Shown: positions 1 through 12,089 of the stretch, one piece after another
How positions within the stretch are numbered: position 1 is the first letter of the stretch
How the letters are laid out: the number at the start of each line of letters is the position of its first letter
Assembly (NCBI RefSeq): GCF_000699445.3
Contig: NC_067195.1
Location: forward strand, 57,578,465-57,642,464
Direction: 5' to 3'
Length of the DNA stretch: 64,000 nt
DNA from: Schistosoma haematobium
Lineage: Eukaryota; Platyhelminthes; Trematoda; Strigeidida; Schistosomatidae
Notes under the pieces: model-generated
What the model saw: the letters and a program-made list of their open reading frames with translations, nothing else
The model's database searches: none
Told to the model about the DNA's origin: nothing
Translations under genes and position numbers: made by a program

Positions 1-189
1 TCAACCATTAAGGAAAGGAGTTTAAGATAGATCAGTATGGCAGATCTACAGTATTATTATTTTAGAAATACAAAAAAACAGTAAAAGCAACTATTTGTCC
101 CAAATTCTAAACTTCTGAATTCATCATGTCCCTTTTTTCTCTTTCCAAATTTATTTCACCGGATAATACTCCTTGAATAACATCTTCAA

Positions 190-345
190 ACCCTAATCTT
201 TTCGATTACTGTTTATACTCATACTACCTCTACCACTATGGGAATTGAATCGACAATTGTATCTCTGTGCTAATGTAGGTATGGCAACTGGAACTGTTGT
301 ATGTACGTACGAAGTTCTACGTTGTTGGTGACTGCTGACTGAAAA
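190..345 (+). mobile_element. LINE-B 3' end fragment
   Basis: This stretch matches, with many changes, the 3' untranslated end of the LINE-B-type copy at 55,900-56,095. Shared landmarks are a run of TACTACCTCTA, then CTCTGTGCTAAT, then an end rich in GACTG/TGAC units. No coding part is present, so it is a 5'-truncated insertion. The left edge is approximate. The minus-strand reading frame over it is not a gene. Confidence 0.6.
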
Positions 346-529
346 GCAACTGTTTATACAATATAATAATAACATACTAGCAGTATCGCAATGAGTCAAA
401 AAGTGAATTTTCATTTTATTTGTAACAGTATAAGTTTCTTTTTTAGTGAATAAATAAACCAACTTCAAATTTATAAAACTTTAAATGGTACAATCAATAA
501 ATGACTTCAAATACTTAGTACGTCCAGAA

Positions 530-910
530 TGTTGGAGTGATCCAGAAAATTGCTTGCAAAAGACAAGCAAGCATCAGGAATCACCAAGATGCGTTTCGTC
601 CAATCAGTGTTCACTTGAAGTTTTAGCCAAAAATATCAAGGAAGTGAAACGTCACATGCAGAGGCTCTGATTGGCTGATTGTTACACTGCTACTATGTTA
701 AGTAGCATTACAGAATCTTCTAGCAACCCAAGAACATTTAAAATATTATAAAAACCCTGTATTTTCTGTATTAAAATGAACCTTGGAGTAAACTACTTCT
801 CGCGTACTTTGAGTCTTCTCTCTCGTGTTCAGGTCGCTGTCTGGTTCTAGCTTGGGGATTACAGAGTAGCTTAGGAGACGAATATAGCTTTCAATCCACA
901 AGACTTATCA
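530..910 (+). mobile_element. Solo LTR, copy 1 (381 bp)
   Basis: The segment begins TGTTGGAG, ends CTTATCA, and is flanked on both sides by the 5-bp direct repeat CAGAA (525-529 and 911-915). TG...CA ends with a 5-bp target duplication are the hallmark of LTR retrotransposon integration. A second copy with a different duplication lies at 35,764-36,146. No internal gag-pol sequence adjoins it, so this is a solo LTR left by LTR-LTR recombination. It is probably Ty3/gypsy type. The 61-codon reading frame inside it (485-670) is not a gene. Confidence 0.85.
747..753 (+). promoter_or_regulatory. TATA box of the solo LTR
   Basis: TATAAAA sits in the middle of the LTR, about 160 bp before its 3' end, where an LTR promoter is expected. 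The corresponding place in the copy at 35,764-36,146 has lost this motif. Whether this copy still drives transcription cannot be judged. Confidence 0.45.
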
Positions 911-915
911 CAGAA

Positions 916-1570
916 CAAGTCCAATCTTGTTAGTGCCATGTTATTTAGATTCTGTAGCATGATTTGTCATGATGTTTACGGAATTAATATATGTGACTAC
1001 TTGCTAATTACGAAGTAACAAACATCTGTTAGGATACTCCGTAAATAAATAATCGATTTTATTTTCTTCGATATTTACATATTCCATTCTTCAGTGAATG
1101 ATTCAAAATATAGCCAGATAATGATTTTTGAAAAAACATTTTTGACCTATTTATCATTCTTGCTATCTCAATCGTGTCAGTGTTATATTGGATTGATGAA
1201 GAGCTTAAAACAAATAAAAAAGCCGAAGTTTTTCAGGCATTTATTTGTTTAAATGCATGTTGCAATTCATGATCAGAATGAATTTATGTAATGTAAATAG
1301 AATGCAGTACAATACAAGACTACATAAAAATGAACATAAACTAGTGCTATTTATTTACATTTCTTTTGAATTTATTTTATGAATAATTATAGTTTATGTT
1401 GCATATTTGATTGACCTAATGACTAGAGTATTCGAAAATCACTCATTTGTAAACCAATAAGTTCATATAAATCTAATTTATTTTGATTTTAGTAAGTAAT
1501 CATGATTGTCAATAGTTAAACTGTAGATGATATTGTAAAAAATATCATAAAAGCTACTTCAATAATACGC
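916..1570. other. AT-rich stretch, nothing recognised
   Basis: This is AT-rich sequence after the solo LTR. I see no reading frame, splice-bounded exon or recognisable repeat in it. Confidence 0.5.
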
Positions 1571-1770
1571 TTTCTAAATGTTAATGAGGTTAAGCGTTTG
1601 AGCGCGAGACAAAAGATCTTAGATTCCAGTTCCGAGTGCAAGATCGTGTATATGCACTGCCATTGAGGAGTCTCACACTAGGACGAAATGACCGTCTAGT
1701 CCTTCCATGTTTACAATGATGGTCTAACTTAGATACACTCGTGAATTCAACCGTTAAAATTAATGAAAAT
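1571..1770 (+). mobile_element. Degraded tRNA-derived SINE with hammerhead-like segment
   Basis: The order of landmarks matches better copies in the window (25,975-26,198; 38,405-38,587): a GGTTAAGCG A-box region, a CAGTTCCGAGT B-box region, then the GAGGAGTC...AGGACGAAA segment and GATGGTCTAACTT. The hammerhead part is altered at several core and stem positions (TTGAGGA; GAAAT). Confidence 0.65.
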
Positions 1771-1771
1771 T

Positions 1772-2640
1772 TAAAAATAAATAATTAATAATACATCTAC
1801 TTTTTATTGGATTAGTAAATTTATTGTAAACTCTAAATTGTTTACTCTCAGTAGTCAATAAGCAAACAAAAAGTATTTTTTTTAAATTATGGACAGTGAA
1901 TTCATGTTCATTTCTACATTCCTAATATAATTGACGTAATGATCCCATATATCATGGATATTTAACATCAAGTAGTTGGACTTCGAAAAATAATAAGTTA
2001 GAAAATTATAAATAACTGGCAAAAAATTGTAAACTTATGATGACTTAGCTTTTATTCATGAATGAATACGTTTACAATTTACTTTAGGTGACATGATGTA
2101 TTACATAATCAATGGTTTCGTTACTTTTTCTAGCTAGAGAAATGAGATATTTCGAATAAATTACAGGATATAATGAGTAAATTATTGAGAGACATGTTTT
2201 GATGTGATATGACAATATCACAATTTAAAAATGTAATGAGAACTAACAATCAAACAAATCATTAGTTTAGTTTACAATTACTTAAAATAATTTCTATATA
2301 TTACAAAGAAATAGTTGTTCAAAGCTGCCTAATTTTCTATGATTCATTAGTTGATATCGGTTAGTAACAAAAATCATCATCTTAATGATAAACGCCTATA
2401 CAATTTTTAAATTCAAAAGTGTACGTCTGTGCATTTCAAAAGACAAATGTTATTGTCTGATTGTAAAACATTTTAAGTTTAGTCATTTATTCATGTCTAT
2501 CTTTCTGGAATATTAAAGAAGGAAAAAAAAGAAAAATATACATCGTATTTGAATGTCAAATTGAAATAGAAAATTAAGTATTTTTAAAAACTTTCCATCA
2601 ATTTTGATTTTAGGAAGAAAAATATATCAGTATAGGATCG
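1772..2640. other. AT-rich stretch, nothing recognised
   Basis: AT-rich sequence with short homopolymer runs. No coding, RNA or repeat feature is supported by reading either strand. Confidence 0.5.
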
Positions 2641-2647
2641 TAGAGAT

Positions 2648-2880
2648 TATTAAGTTTTTGACTGAGATCATGAAGTGATTGATATTAGGCTACCATTGAT
2701 AACCTGGAAGCGCTGGACGGTCATTTCATCTTATTGTAGGACTTGTGGGTTTGAATCCCGCGAGCGGGACAGTTGATGCGCACTGCTGAGGAGTCCTGAA
2801 ATAGGACGAAACGGCTGACCAGTGCTTTCAGGTTTTCAATGGTAGTCTAACATCAATCAGTTCATGATCTCAATCAAGAA
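2648..2880 (+). mobile_element. Foldback-type copy of the hammerhead SINE
   Basis: The right part is a sense SINE copy: B-box-like GGGTTTGAATCCC, hammerhead segment, then the AATGGTAGTCTAAC tail ending in ATGATCTCAATC. The left part (about 2,654-2,735) is the same tail and part of the hammerhead in reverse complement. The two arms form an imperfect palindrome of about 80 bp per side around a loop of roughly 60 bp. This could be two copies inserted head to head, or one element that duplicated its end. Confidence 0.7.
2780..2825 (+). ncRNA. Hammerhead ribozyme-like motif, cleavage-site lesion
   Basis: In order: stem I GCACTG pairing with CAGTGC, core CTGAGGA (matches CUGANGA), stem II GTCC pairing with GGAC, then GAAA. 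This is the best-preserved core in the window. The base before the cleavage-site C, normally U pairing with the last A of GAAA, reads A (CTGAC instead of CCGTC), so activity is doubtful. Minimal hammerheads of this kind are known from the schistosome Sm-alpha SINE-like repeats. Confidence 0.6.
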
Positions 2881-4585
2881 AAAAAATAGTCAAAGAAATT
2901 TACATTTTAAAATTGAAATGTTTTATAATTGCTATTATGAATGGATTATTTTAATTGTATCTATTAGAAGAGATGAAGTATATTTTATTAATTTAATACG
3001 AACAATAAAGTAGAATAAAAGACCGGAATTGATCAAATGGTATTGTAAATATCATACAAAAAAAGTAAAAATGTAACCTTTTTTTAGAAAAAATGTTGTT
3101 TTTCTTCTACTTCTATCTCTACATTATTTTATTAGGCTTTATTATTATTGCAGAAAATAAATTGGTAAAAACAAAACCTGATTTTTCATAAATAGATTTG
3201 ATGGGATACTGGAGATATTCAGAATAAGTTATGATTTAAATCAGCTTCGGATATTCTACATGTTGTCAAGGCATTTGAAAATACCATAAGAAACAAATTG
3301 ACGTAGAAGTAAAACTATATTATTTTCATACAGCCGAATATCCTGATAACATGAGCTTAAGAATAACATTTTAAATCTGTCTTGGGAAATCTTCAATAAT
3401 ACATTAAATTTACTCGATTACAAATGATTCGCATCATCATTTATTTTGATATTTTTGACTGATATTCGATCAGTCTTGCTTCGGGATATGAGTATCCTGT
3501 AACTAGCCTCATTCCATTTATTCTATGTCAACATTAAATTCATGTTTAAATCGATGTGAAATATTTAGGGTGGGACTTTATTTCATTAAATCATTAAACT
3601 AATAGTTATAAATAAGAACTATGGGATACTCACTACAAATATGATTTACGACTGACTGCATCATGGTAAAGTAGCGAATTTAATATACCATTTTGGACAA
3701 ATTCGTCCTACAATCATCAATTTAAGATATTAACTTTTGATCGGACAGTTACTGAATGGTCCCTTTAGAAAAACTACAATATATAGGGCAATACACAAAT
3801 ATTCTAGCCATAGTTATCCTAAGGAATAGTCAGAAAAATAAAACAGCAACTTCAATCAATTAAACATTTAGTTCTGTCGGGCACTAGCCTAATTACCAGA
3901 CATAAATTAAGTGATTAGCTGACTCATGCGGTATATATATAAGTTGGAAGACTGAAATGTCTGATTTACGTCATGGTGACACATATGATTCAGTCTACCG
4001 TAACAATTACTCATGTTTGTCAATGTTAGTTGTAGAAACTAACCCATGTATTGAGCAAGCTAGTCGATTGAATGAGCAAGAAAATTTTAGAATTTAAGTA
4101 TCTAGCTTTTTGTTAAAGGTTTTAAATATGATAAATTTGCTTGCACTCAAATGTGGACATTGTTATCTAAATTTTTCAGTTGTCTTAGCGACATATGGAA
4201 ATTATTATTACTTACATGAATAATCCAATTAGTAGTCGAAAAAAGGAATTTTGTTTTCAACATTGTTTACACTTTTAAGTCAGTAGGATGTCTTCAAATG
4301 ATGGTCATCCCAATTACCATTAGGTAATGGTTAAATTCAAACTATATTTCGTCATATTTGAGATCTGTAAGTTGGACTCATGACTTCGAAGGTCTAACAT
4401 ACTGCTACTTAAACGATATGGTACAGCACAACTTTCCTAAGCAATAGTGATTCTGATGTTTGGTAGCTTGGTTTTCTTCATCAAATAATAGATTTATCAG
4501 CATCCGTACAACACTTTTTCCATTAGGATTCGAACATAATAGGACCAATGATTTCGGATAGTTATTAGGACATCTACATAGTTTT
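2881..4585. other. AT-rich stretch, nothing recognised
   Basis: About 1.7 kb of AT-rich sequence. I found no exon-like segment and no similarity to the repeats elsewhere in the window. Confidence 0.5.
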
Positions 4586-4752
4586 ATACTTACTGACGTC
4601 TGTTACGCTTCGTGGAGGCCGCCCACAAGCACTCTCCGTCCAACCCTGTTTGGGTAATCCTTTCCAGATGCTATTCATTCTTTTTATGTCTGTTTCCAAC
4701 TATCAACTGTGTGTTCATTGGCCCCTTTATTAAAAACTTTCAAACATTTACT
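4586..4752 (-). mobile_element. SR2/RTE-like LINE, 3' end fragment
   Basis: On the plus strand it begins TACTTACT and continues with text alignable to the 3' ends of the SR2-like copies at 48,385 and 22,906 (GCCGCCCACAAGC, then ATTCATTC...TCTGTTTCC). It is the reverse complement of the last ~160 bp of the element, where the C-terminal codons run into a short TAAG-repeat tail. It is 5'-truncated. Confidence 0.6.
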
Positions 4753-5049
4753 CTTTCACTCAGAATTCAAAATTAGCACTTATATAATTCGTTCGTAAGA
4801 AAAATCAGTACATATATCAGTTATCTTTTCAGATTGTAAACTCAGAAATCAATAAATCACTATAGGGAAAATGTACAATAGTAAAATGTGTTTATTTTAA
4901 TTCAAAAGGTGTTCAATTTTACGATAAATCAATTTCTATTTCAAATCACTGGGATCAGAATTCTCATGAATATGCTCGAAAAACAAAATCCTTTTTAGAA
5001 TCTTTTAAATTAAGTTAGTCTTGTAAACTGGAAAATATAACAACAGTAT

Positions 5050-6035
5050 TTTTGAATCAAACCCATGTTAACCAGTTATTCTACGTTTCAATGGGCAATC
5101 CTTTCCAGCTCTTTCCAGTTGTTATTCATCCTTTTCATATCTGCTTCTATTTTCCAATGTAATGTGTTCATCGGTCTCCCACTTTTCCGCTTTGCTTCAG
5201 GAATCCAAATTGGGGCTTGCCTCGTGATGCAATATGGTGATTTCCGTAAAGTATTTTCTATCCATTTCCATCGTCTTTTCCTAATTTCCTCTTCAACTGG
5301 AAGCTGATTTGTTCTCTCCCACAGAACGCTGTTGCTGATGGTATCCGGTCAATGGATGTTCAGTATCTTGCGTAGACAACTATTTACAAATAATTGTACC
5401 TTCTTGATGATGATTGTAGTAGTTCTTCAAGTTTCAGCTCCATACAGTAGAACTGTGTTGACGTTGGTATTGAAGATTGTGACTTTGATATTGATTGAGA
5501 GTTGTTTTGAGTTCCACATGTTCTTCAACTGTAGGAATTCAGCTACTGTTTTGCCAATCCTTGACTTCACATCTGTATCAGACCCTCTCTGTTCATCGAT
5601 GGTGCTTCCCAGGTGCGTGAAGGATTCAACATCTTCCAGTGTTTTGCCATCAAGTGTGATTGGGTTATTGTTCTCCGTGTTGTATTTGAGGACATTGGTT
5701 TTCCCTTGTGTATTGAGACTGCTGCTACACTACTTGTCTTCATCTGTATTTGTTCGTGTGTATGGGATGGATTTGCCAGGTCATCTACGAAGGCCAAATC
5801 ATCTGATTGATTTTGAGCTGTTCATTGTATTCCGTGCTTCCCTTCAGATAAGGAGGTCTTCATAATTCGGTCAATCACCAGAAGAAAACGGGAAGGGGAG
5901 AGTCAGCAGCCTTTTCTGACTCCGGTTCTCCATTTGAATGCATCTGTCAGCTGTTCTCCGTTCATGACTTTGTACTGTAGTCCGTCGTGTGAATTTCGTA
6001 TGATGTTGACGATGTTTACACGTATCCAGTTTTCT
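5050..6035 (-). pseudogene. SR2/RTE-like reverse transcriptase fragment
   Basis: Read on the minus strand, this carries the second half of an RTE-clade reverse transcriptase and its C-terminal domain. From about 6,030 down come a palm-region segment with GVRKGC, then the polymerase A/C-type motif as FVDD (RTE consensus FADD) near 5,790, then the SVAAVSIHKGK region, and the C-terminal region encoding the counterpart of WNSKQLSTN and GAETWR seen in related copies. Frameshifts and stops break it into overlapping frames, including a stop right after GVRKGC. The N-terminal endonuclease is absent, so it is a 5'-truncated dead copy. The plus-strand frames over it are shadows. SR2 is the Schistosoma member of the RTE clade; I make the match from memory of its conserved blocks. 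Confidence 0.8.
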
Positions 6036-6177
6036 TTTTTCTGTAGTTACTAACCCTTATCTAATTATGTCTACATACATGATATATATTATGAGAAAAT
6101 TTCCACCATCATTTGGAATTTCAAATTCAATTTAAGAAGTTCCTTATTACATTAAATTATTTTAATCTAGAATAAAG

Positions 6178-6268
6178 AGGAAGAATGTATTTGGAAAATC
6201 TCAGCGAAAGAATTTGAAGTAAATCCAACGTTTCGCCTGGCAATCTGGTTCAAGCTTTTTCAAGGAAA
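6178..6268. repeat. ~85-bp dispersed repeat, copy 1
   Basis: A block starting GAAGAATGTATTTGG and containing ACGTTTCGCCTGGCAATCTG is repeated with few changes at 24,831-24,915. It may be the end of a larger retroelement, possibly Penelope-like, but nothing here proves that. A short TA run follows at about 6,288-6,306. Confidence 0.5.
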
Positions 6269-6309
6269 ACATAACCGAACAACAAAATTATATATATATT
6301 ATATATAAT

Positions 6310-7674
6310 TTTTATCGTGAAACTTTAAACAATTTAAAGATTTGATCTGAAATAATGCAGAAAATTTCCAAAAACAGTTACCTGTATAGGGATCTGTACA
6401 GTGAGGTCATATTTTATCAATTAGAAGATTTTGCGTTCATGCAGTTTAATGAAACCAGTGAAAAACGTAAACTAAATCATAATCAACACAAAAACTGGAA
6501 CAAGTTTAGTTTATCTCAACATATTTTAGGTTATCAACAGACCAATAAACTTAAACAGTAACAGGGCGATAAATAATCCGAAATAATAAACAATAAACAA
6601 ATAGTTAGAAGAGAATACATGAAAGTTTATATGTATGACGGAAAACTGAAACAACAAGATGTAGAGAAAGACGAAGGTTAGATACACCTGGGTCACTTTG
6701 ATAAACTCTTAGCCATGTGACTCAACGTCTTCAACAACCGATCGTCGATATCATGTGGGGTATATGTATTAACACGGCTTGGTCCAACAGTGCATGACTT
6801 TACGAACTGATATGAAGTAATGGTTTGACCACCATTAGTTTTTTCTAATCTACTTCTAAATCACGCAGCTTGATAAACAACTAACTGTGAGGACATCCAA
6901 ATTATAACAGTAGAAAAATTTAAATGAATGTTATGAAGAACAGTAAAGTTATATAGTTTTGCAGAGTAAATCCTAAAGTTACAATCATAAACAAATATCT
7001 AGAAAAAAACTGGTTTTTAATTAGCTAAGATGTTAATGATGGTTTATTGGTGAAAATTCAAATTACGCAGATACATGTGACCACTTTATGTTTATTACTA
7101 AGATGTAATCACATGTGAATTGAAGTTCATATGAATGATAAATAATAAATACAGATTTTTATAAAATGCCTTATAAAGATGCCAAATCATTAACACTGAA
7201 ACACTACCAACTTTACAAAATAAAAGTTGCTTCAGTTTATTTGTGCTTAAAAAAGCACTAACACTTCAACTTCAAACATACTAGATATATATCAACTTCT
7301 AATAATTTAGTGTAATCAGGTCAAAATTATTCCAGAAGTTATCAATTGATGATTAACCTATTAATTCTAAATGTAGTTTTCTAAATAATAGTTCAACTAT
7401 CTGAAAAGTGTTGATATATGATTTATGCACATTTAAAAATTCTTTGAATTAGATCAATTCTAATTCCTCGTTTCTATGTAAAACCAACAGTTAAATACAG
7501 TTCAGTCTATTTTAAGATGGACAAGTGATTCTAAATAAAGCAAATCAATGTAAATGTTAACATTTTCCTGAACTGATCTCGTTTATTTGAGACTCTGAAA
7601 GTAACAACTTGAATAAACATTTTGGTTAAATATTCCTAACAAAACAGCTTAGAATACATTATCAGTGTGTGGTT
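6310..7674. other. AT-rich stretch, one unsupported ORF
   Basis: The stretch contains a 68-codon open frame (6,355-6,561) of low-complexity composition with no recognisable domain, splice context or relative. I do not call it a gene. Nothing else is visible. Confidence 0.45.
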
Positions 7675-7679
7675 GTGGA

Positions 7680-7925
7680 GATTGTTAGGTTTTTGATTGA
7701 GATCATGAATCAATGAATTTTAGACTACCATTGAAAACCTGGAAACACTGGACGGCCGTCTCGTCCTAGTACGCGATTCCTTATTAGTGCGCACCAACGA
7801 TCCCGCAGGCTGTGTCAGAACCCAGGACCTTTGGTCTCACGCACTAACGCTTAACCTCTAGACCACTGCACCTGCGTACAACGGTGTTAATGTCTAACTC
7901 CAACCAATCTATGAAATTGTGCGAT
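7680..7925 (-). mobile_element. tRNA-derived hammerhead SINE, near full length
   Basis: On the minus strand the order is a GGTTGGAGTTAGAC start, A box CAGTGGTCTAGAGGTTAAGCG, damaged B box GGGTTCTGAC, hammerhead remnant (ACTAATAAGGAATC...AGGACGAGACGG), then TCAATGGTAGTCTAAA and ATGATCTCAATC. The A box is close to a tRNA internal promoter, which supports a Pol III tRNA-derived origin. The hammerhead core is substituted at several positions and is not expected to work. Confidence 0.75.
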
Positions 7926-10900
7926 CACCTTCCACTGTCTGAGATTGATACCTGTCTCTACCCCGTTGGTCATAGTTATGGAAAAGTAAATGAAGCCGTA
8001 CATATATGCTAGTACCTATCAGTATACGAAATTATTAATATTTCTGTTTGACTGTCAAGCTATTCGATAGTCAAGAGAAAATGCAGTAAGGATTGTTGAT
8101 AAGCGTTTATAAAATTTAAACCGAATCCGAATTCTGATAACTTTCAGAATCATGGTTATAAAAACCAAACTGAAACAACGATAGAACCCTAATCAAATTA
8201 GTAATCGTCATTTAGTTTCAAAGTAGTTATTAGTTTGAAAATAAAGGTTAACAATTCACACTAAACTTGATAATAACAGACCTATTTTAAGCTGCATATA
8301 CACTTCAGAAGACGTGTTATGTTTCGAGTGTGATGAATAAGATGAAAAATATTTTTTAATGACTATATTATATCTGACAATATATATCATACGTGGTTAA
8401 AATTACATGCAGGCCAGTGACTCACTCTAAGCAAGAGTCCATACTGATATATAAAATAATAAATTAAATCGGTGTTTGTAATAAAAACATCAAATTTTTC
8501 ATGACTTACTTCCCGTTTTGCTTATAGTTTATACACTAAGGTATTCACCATCGTAATTAACACCAGTGCATCTTTGATCGAAATGCATTACCATTTTTAC
8601 TATTACAGATTGAACAAATCAACCAATCATAGCTAACTTAAATATGATTGGCTGAATTGAAGGTCAGTCATGAAGAGAAGATAATCGAGATTTTGACAAC
8701 AGTAACTTATCCTTGTCTTATGGTATCAGTTGCAATACATATTGAGAAGAACTTTTCATAATATATGCTAATATTGAACAAATTTCTCTCCTCCCTTAAA
8801 TTGTTTATCGACCGTGTCTATGAATCCATATGAAAATGATCAATAATAACCATAAGTCTATAATTTCTGAATCTGAATCATAATGTATTTCTTAATTTTG
8901 TACAGAAAGTATATTTAACCTGATATATTAATTCGTTTTCCTTACTACTTGTAAAATTTAGGCCATGAAAAATGTTTTCAAGTAACATTAATGAAAATTT
9001 AATTTAAACAATCCTTCTGTTCTTTGTTATTCATATCAAGGCTAATTTTTGAACTCTGGTAATGGAACTCAACAAGATGATCTTATCGAACAAAACACAA
9101 TATATAGATTGTGCAACAAGTTTGAAATATTTAAAGTATGAATTACTTCATCTTCCTATTGTTATTTAATTTGTTGAATACTATTTACATAATACTTGGA
9201 TGAACTAGGTTATTTGCTAATCAAATAAATATAGAAGGCATGATTATGATAAATGAACTAGTGGATATTCTTAGCGAAAATCCTTCCACAAAGTTATAAC
9301 CACAAATTTTGAGAACTATTCTGCAAGTGAATCATGAACTGTCATGCTGTTTATTTATATCCTCAATAAATTCATTTCGTTGTCGTGCCATTTATTCTTT
9401 ATTTAAAAGAATCAGTTTGAAATCTTCACTAGCACAATGAGAGAAATGTCTTGCTTTTCCGGTTGTTCAATCTATATTGAACGTGGTAATTTCACTTAGG
9501 GAGTCAGCATTTCCTTTCTCATAACAGCGTGATTCATGGTTTGTCTTTCTTGTCCACCTTTCTGTCATAATATCACGCCACAGTTTATTAAATATTCACT
9601 AATAGGATTTTTTCAAGAAGTTAGGCTGGTCTTGAATTGCACCTTGTCAACGTACAAGTTAAAAGCTGTGTACTTTGTCCTTATTAAATAATGCATTCTT
9701 ACATCTAAATAATATATGCTGTTCCTTTTGTTTGCTGTATGATAGCCCTTTCCAGGCCTCACTCCGTAGTATATTACAAGGTGTGGGATAAAAACGTGAA
9801 TTGAGTCAACAAGATCTTTTACAACTATTTAGTTTTGTCAATCACAGGACTGAATGAAAGATGTTTGTTGTGATAAATCGTCTTTCCATCCTACCTAAGC
9901 CACGGTAGTTTGCCTGGCAAGAACACACTGATCACAAAATCGTAGTTTTGGTAAGATACTTCATAATGAGTGCACTGTCGGTACAAATCTCAATCCTCAT
10001 ATTGTAATTTCAAGTACCTCCTGGTAGATGATCACCACTAGACTAAATTCAAACGCTAAAGGAACTGAAAAAATCTACCTAACCATATAAATAAACTAAT
10101 AATGAAGACAGTTTAAAGTGTACATTCCAAATTGTTTTAAGGTCTAGGTTATTATATTTGATTGTTGACTCGTTAATGAACGATTTACTGGTAAACAAGT
10201 TTCTAAGTTCGCTCACACCCAAAATTTGTACTACATTAATGTATATCTAAATATTTTGTCTGTTAGATAATGAGTCTGTTTTCCTGAAGTCTATTTGGTC
10301 AATATCCAAAGCCTTAATACAATGAGAGAAAATCTTCATGTCATTTCAAGTATCTTATCAAATCAGTTAGTATGATTACCAAAATAAAAAAGGGATTATC
10401 AGCAAAACGTATACAACAAAATCAACACGTTGGCAGTAACAGTTAAAATGGGTATATTTGGAATTCATTTTTATGACCTAAATGTTATTTTTATTTGATC
10501 ATTTATTATCTGATAAATAACTCACAGTCATACCACAAAACTGAAGATCAAGCTACGTGATTAACAATTTTTTCACATGAAATCAGCTAAGCAAAAAGCC
10601 GTTAATCGTTTTCATGAAGAAATTACCAGTTAATTACTTCATATACAAATAATATATTTCATTCCATATTATACTACAATGAGTTTATTCAGTTATAGAT
10701 TTTTTCTTTTGAACTGTATTCAGTTTGTTTTCAGGAGTCGTTACCATCAGTTCTCATTTTATACGCCTACCTCATTCTCCCCAATAACTTATCGAATAAA
10801 TTTTCCGACAACAGTAGTAACTAAACTGAACAACTAAATGACGAGGGATGTAAAAATACTTCGCAATATAATAGTTTTCATTATTTTATTTTCATGAAGT

Positions 10901-11030
10901 AACTTTATTTCCGTGATTTCCAATTGTGTAGTTTTCTAAAATCATCTTCTACGAACAAAATAAAAAAATATTTTCTCCAGAATACAATTATTAAGTTTTT
11001 GAAACAATTTAAGTATATAATATTTTAATA
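7926..11030. other. 3.1 kb without recognised features
   Basis: AT-rich sequence. Short inverted and direct repeats occur at chance level. No exon, RNA gene or copy of the window's repeat families was recognised. Confidence 0.45.
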
Positions 11031-11280
11031 GTTGAGATCATGAGTCAGTTAAAGCCAGACCACCATGAAAAACCTAGAAGCACTGGACGGCCTTGGCAGT
11101 GCTCATCCACGATCCCGCCTCACGAGATTCGATCCCAGGACCTAACGGTCTCGCGCGCGAACGCTTAACCTTAAGATCACTGAGCCGGCATCCAACGGTG
11201 TTGATGTCTAACTTAATGACTCGTGATCTCAACAACTAAAACTACTATAATAGCCACAAAATCCCTTCTGATATATACTA
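11031..11280 (-). mobile_element. Hammerhead SINE with inverted end repeats
   Basis: On the minus strand there is an A box (GCTCAGTGATCTTAAGGTTAAGCG), a B box (GGGATCGAATCTCG), a deletion that removes most of the hammerhead (only GGCCGTCCAGTGC is left), and the usual tail. Both ends carry the same tail in opposite orientation: GTTGAGATCATGAGTCA from 11,034 and its near-complement ending near 11,233. The right arm continues into a sense SINE 3' end (CCACAAAATCCCTTCTGATAT). Confidence 0.7.
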
Positions 11281-11281
11281 T

Positions 11282-11521
11282 TTGTTTATAGCAAAACTTG
11301 TCTATAGTTTTCTCAAAGAGGAATTAAACATCTACCGTAGGAAAATAGTCGACAAAAATAATTTGAGTCGAAGAGAATTATTTCAAACAATCTTATTAAG
11401 CCTGAACGAACTCAAGTTAAAACGTTTAAACAAAAGTCATGACAAATTATTTACTGAAATTGAAATTTATCACAGTTATATAATGGTGGTTAAAAGCAAT
11501 TATAGACGTTTTACCCAGTGA
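11282..11521 (+). other. Unassigned 79-codon open frame
   Basis: This open frame begins just after the SINE tail. It encodes a lysine-rich, helical-looking peptide with no motif I recognise. There is no flanking splice pattern, no second copy in the window and no poly(A) signal close by. It may be chance. It is listed because it is the longest frame in the block that is not a transposon or a repeat. Confidence 0.15.
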
Positions 11522-12038
11522 AGATTGTTTAAATGCCAGATACGCTAATTAGATATCTAATAATGACAATGTTTTACTTAAATGATCAAAATTAGGAACT
11601 GTTTTATAATAAGTCTAATGAAGAAGATGAAGAAAAGGAAGTTTGATTATATATTCGGCAGTTACTGTGGTTTTATTCCGATTTGGTAATATCAGCTACA
11701 TGTTTCTGTGTTAGTGACAATGTTCATATTACTATTCAAATTAAGTATAATTGATAAGATAGATGTAACGTATATGTTATAAACAGTGCTTTAATGAACC
11801 TTATTCATCAATACTTAGACTAATTACACTCATTCTTACGTTTATACCATGAGAAAGATTGTTATGTGATGAAAAGATGAGGTATCTAGTGGATGTTCAT
11901 AAACGATAACCTTTGATGAAAAATACCATTTTTCGCTTTACACAAGGTCATTTATATTATGTGAAATTCGTGAAATTGTTTTGATATTTTTTTCAATAAT
12001 CTATTGGACAAGTGGATTGACTTTGAAAGAAGCTTGCG

Positions 12039-12039
<1 letters not shown>

Positions 12040-12074
<35 letters not shown>

Positions 12075-12089
12075 TATATATATATATAT
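12040..12089. repeat. (AT)n microsatellite
   Basis: Two runs of alternating AT (12,040-12,071 and about 12,075-12,089) are separated by ACATT. It is a simple repeat and likely length-polymorphic. The tyrosine/isoleucine-rich frame reading through it is an artefact. Confidence 0.95.

Noticed and set aside
193..468. 91-codon minus-strand frame at the left end
   Set aside because: It runs through a LINE-B 3' end read in the wrong direction and has no domain.
485..670. 61-codon plus-strand frame
   Set aside because: It starts outside and ends inside the solo LTR; the target duplication shows the segment is LTR, not coding.
5065..5865. Long plus-strand frames, including one of 177 codons
   Set aside because: They are antisense to the SR2-like RT, whose conserved motifs appear on the minus strand.
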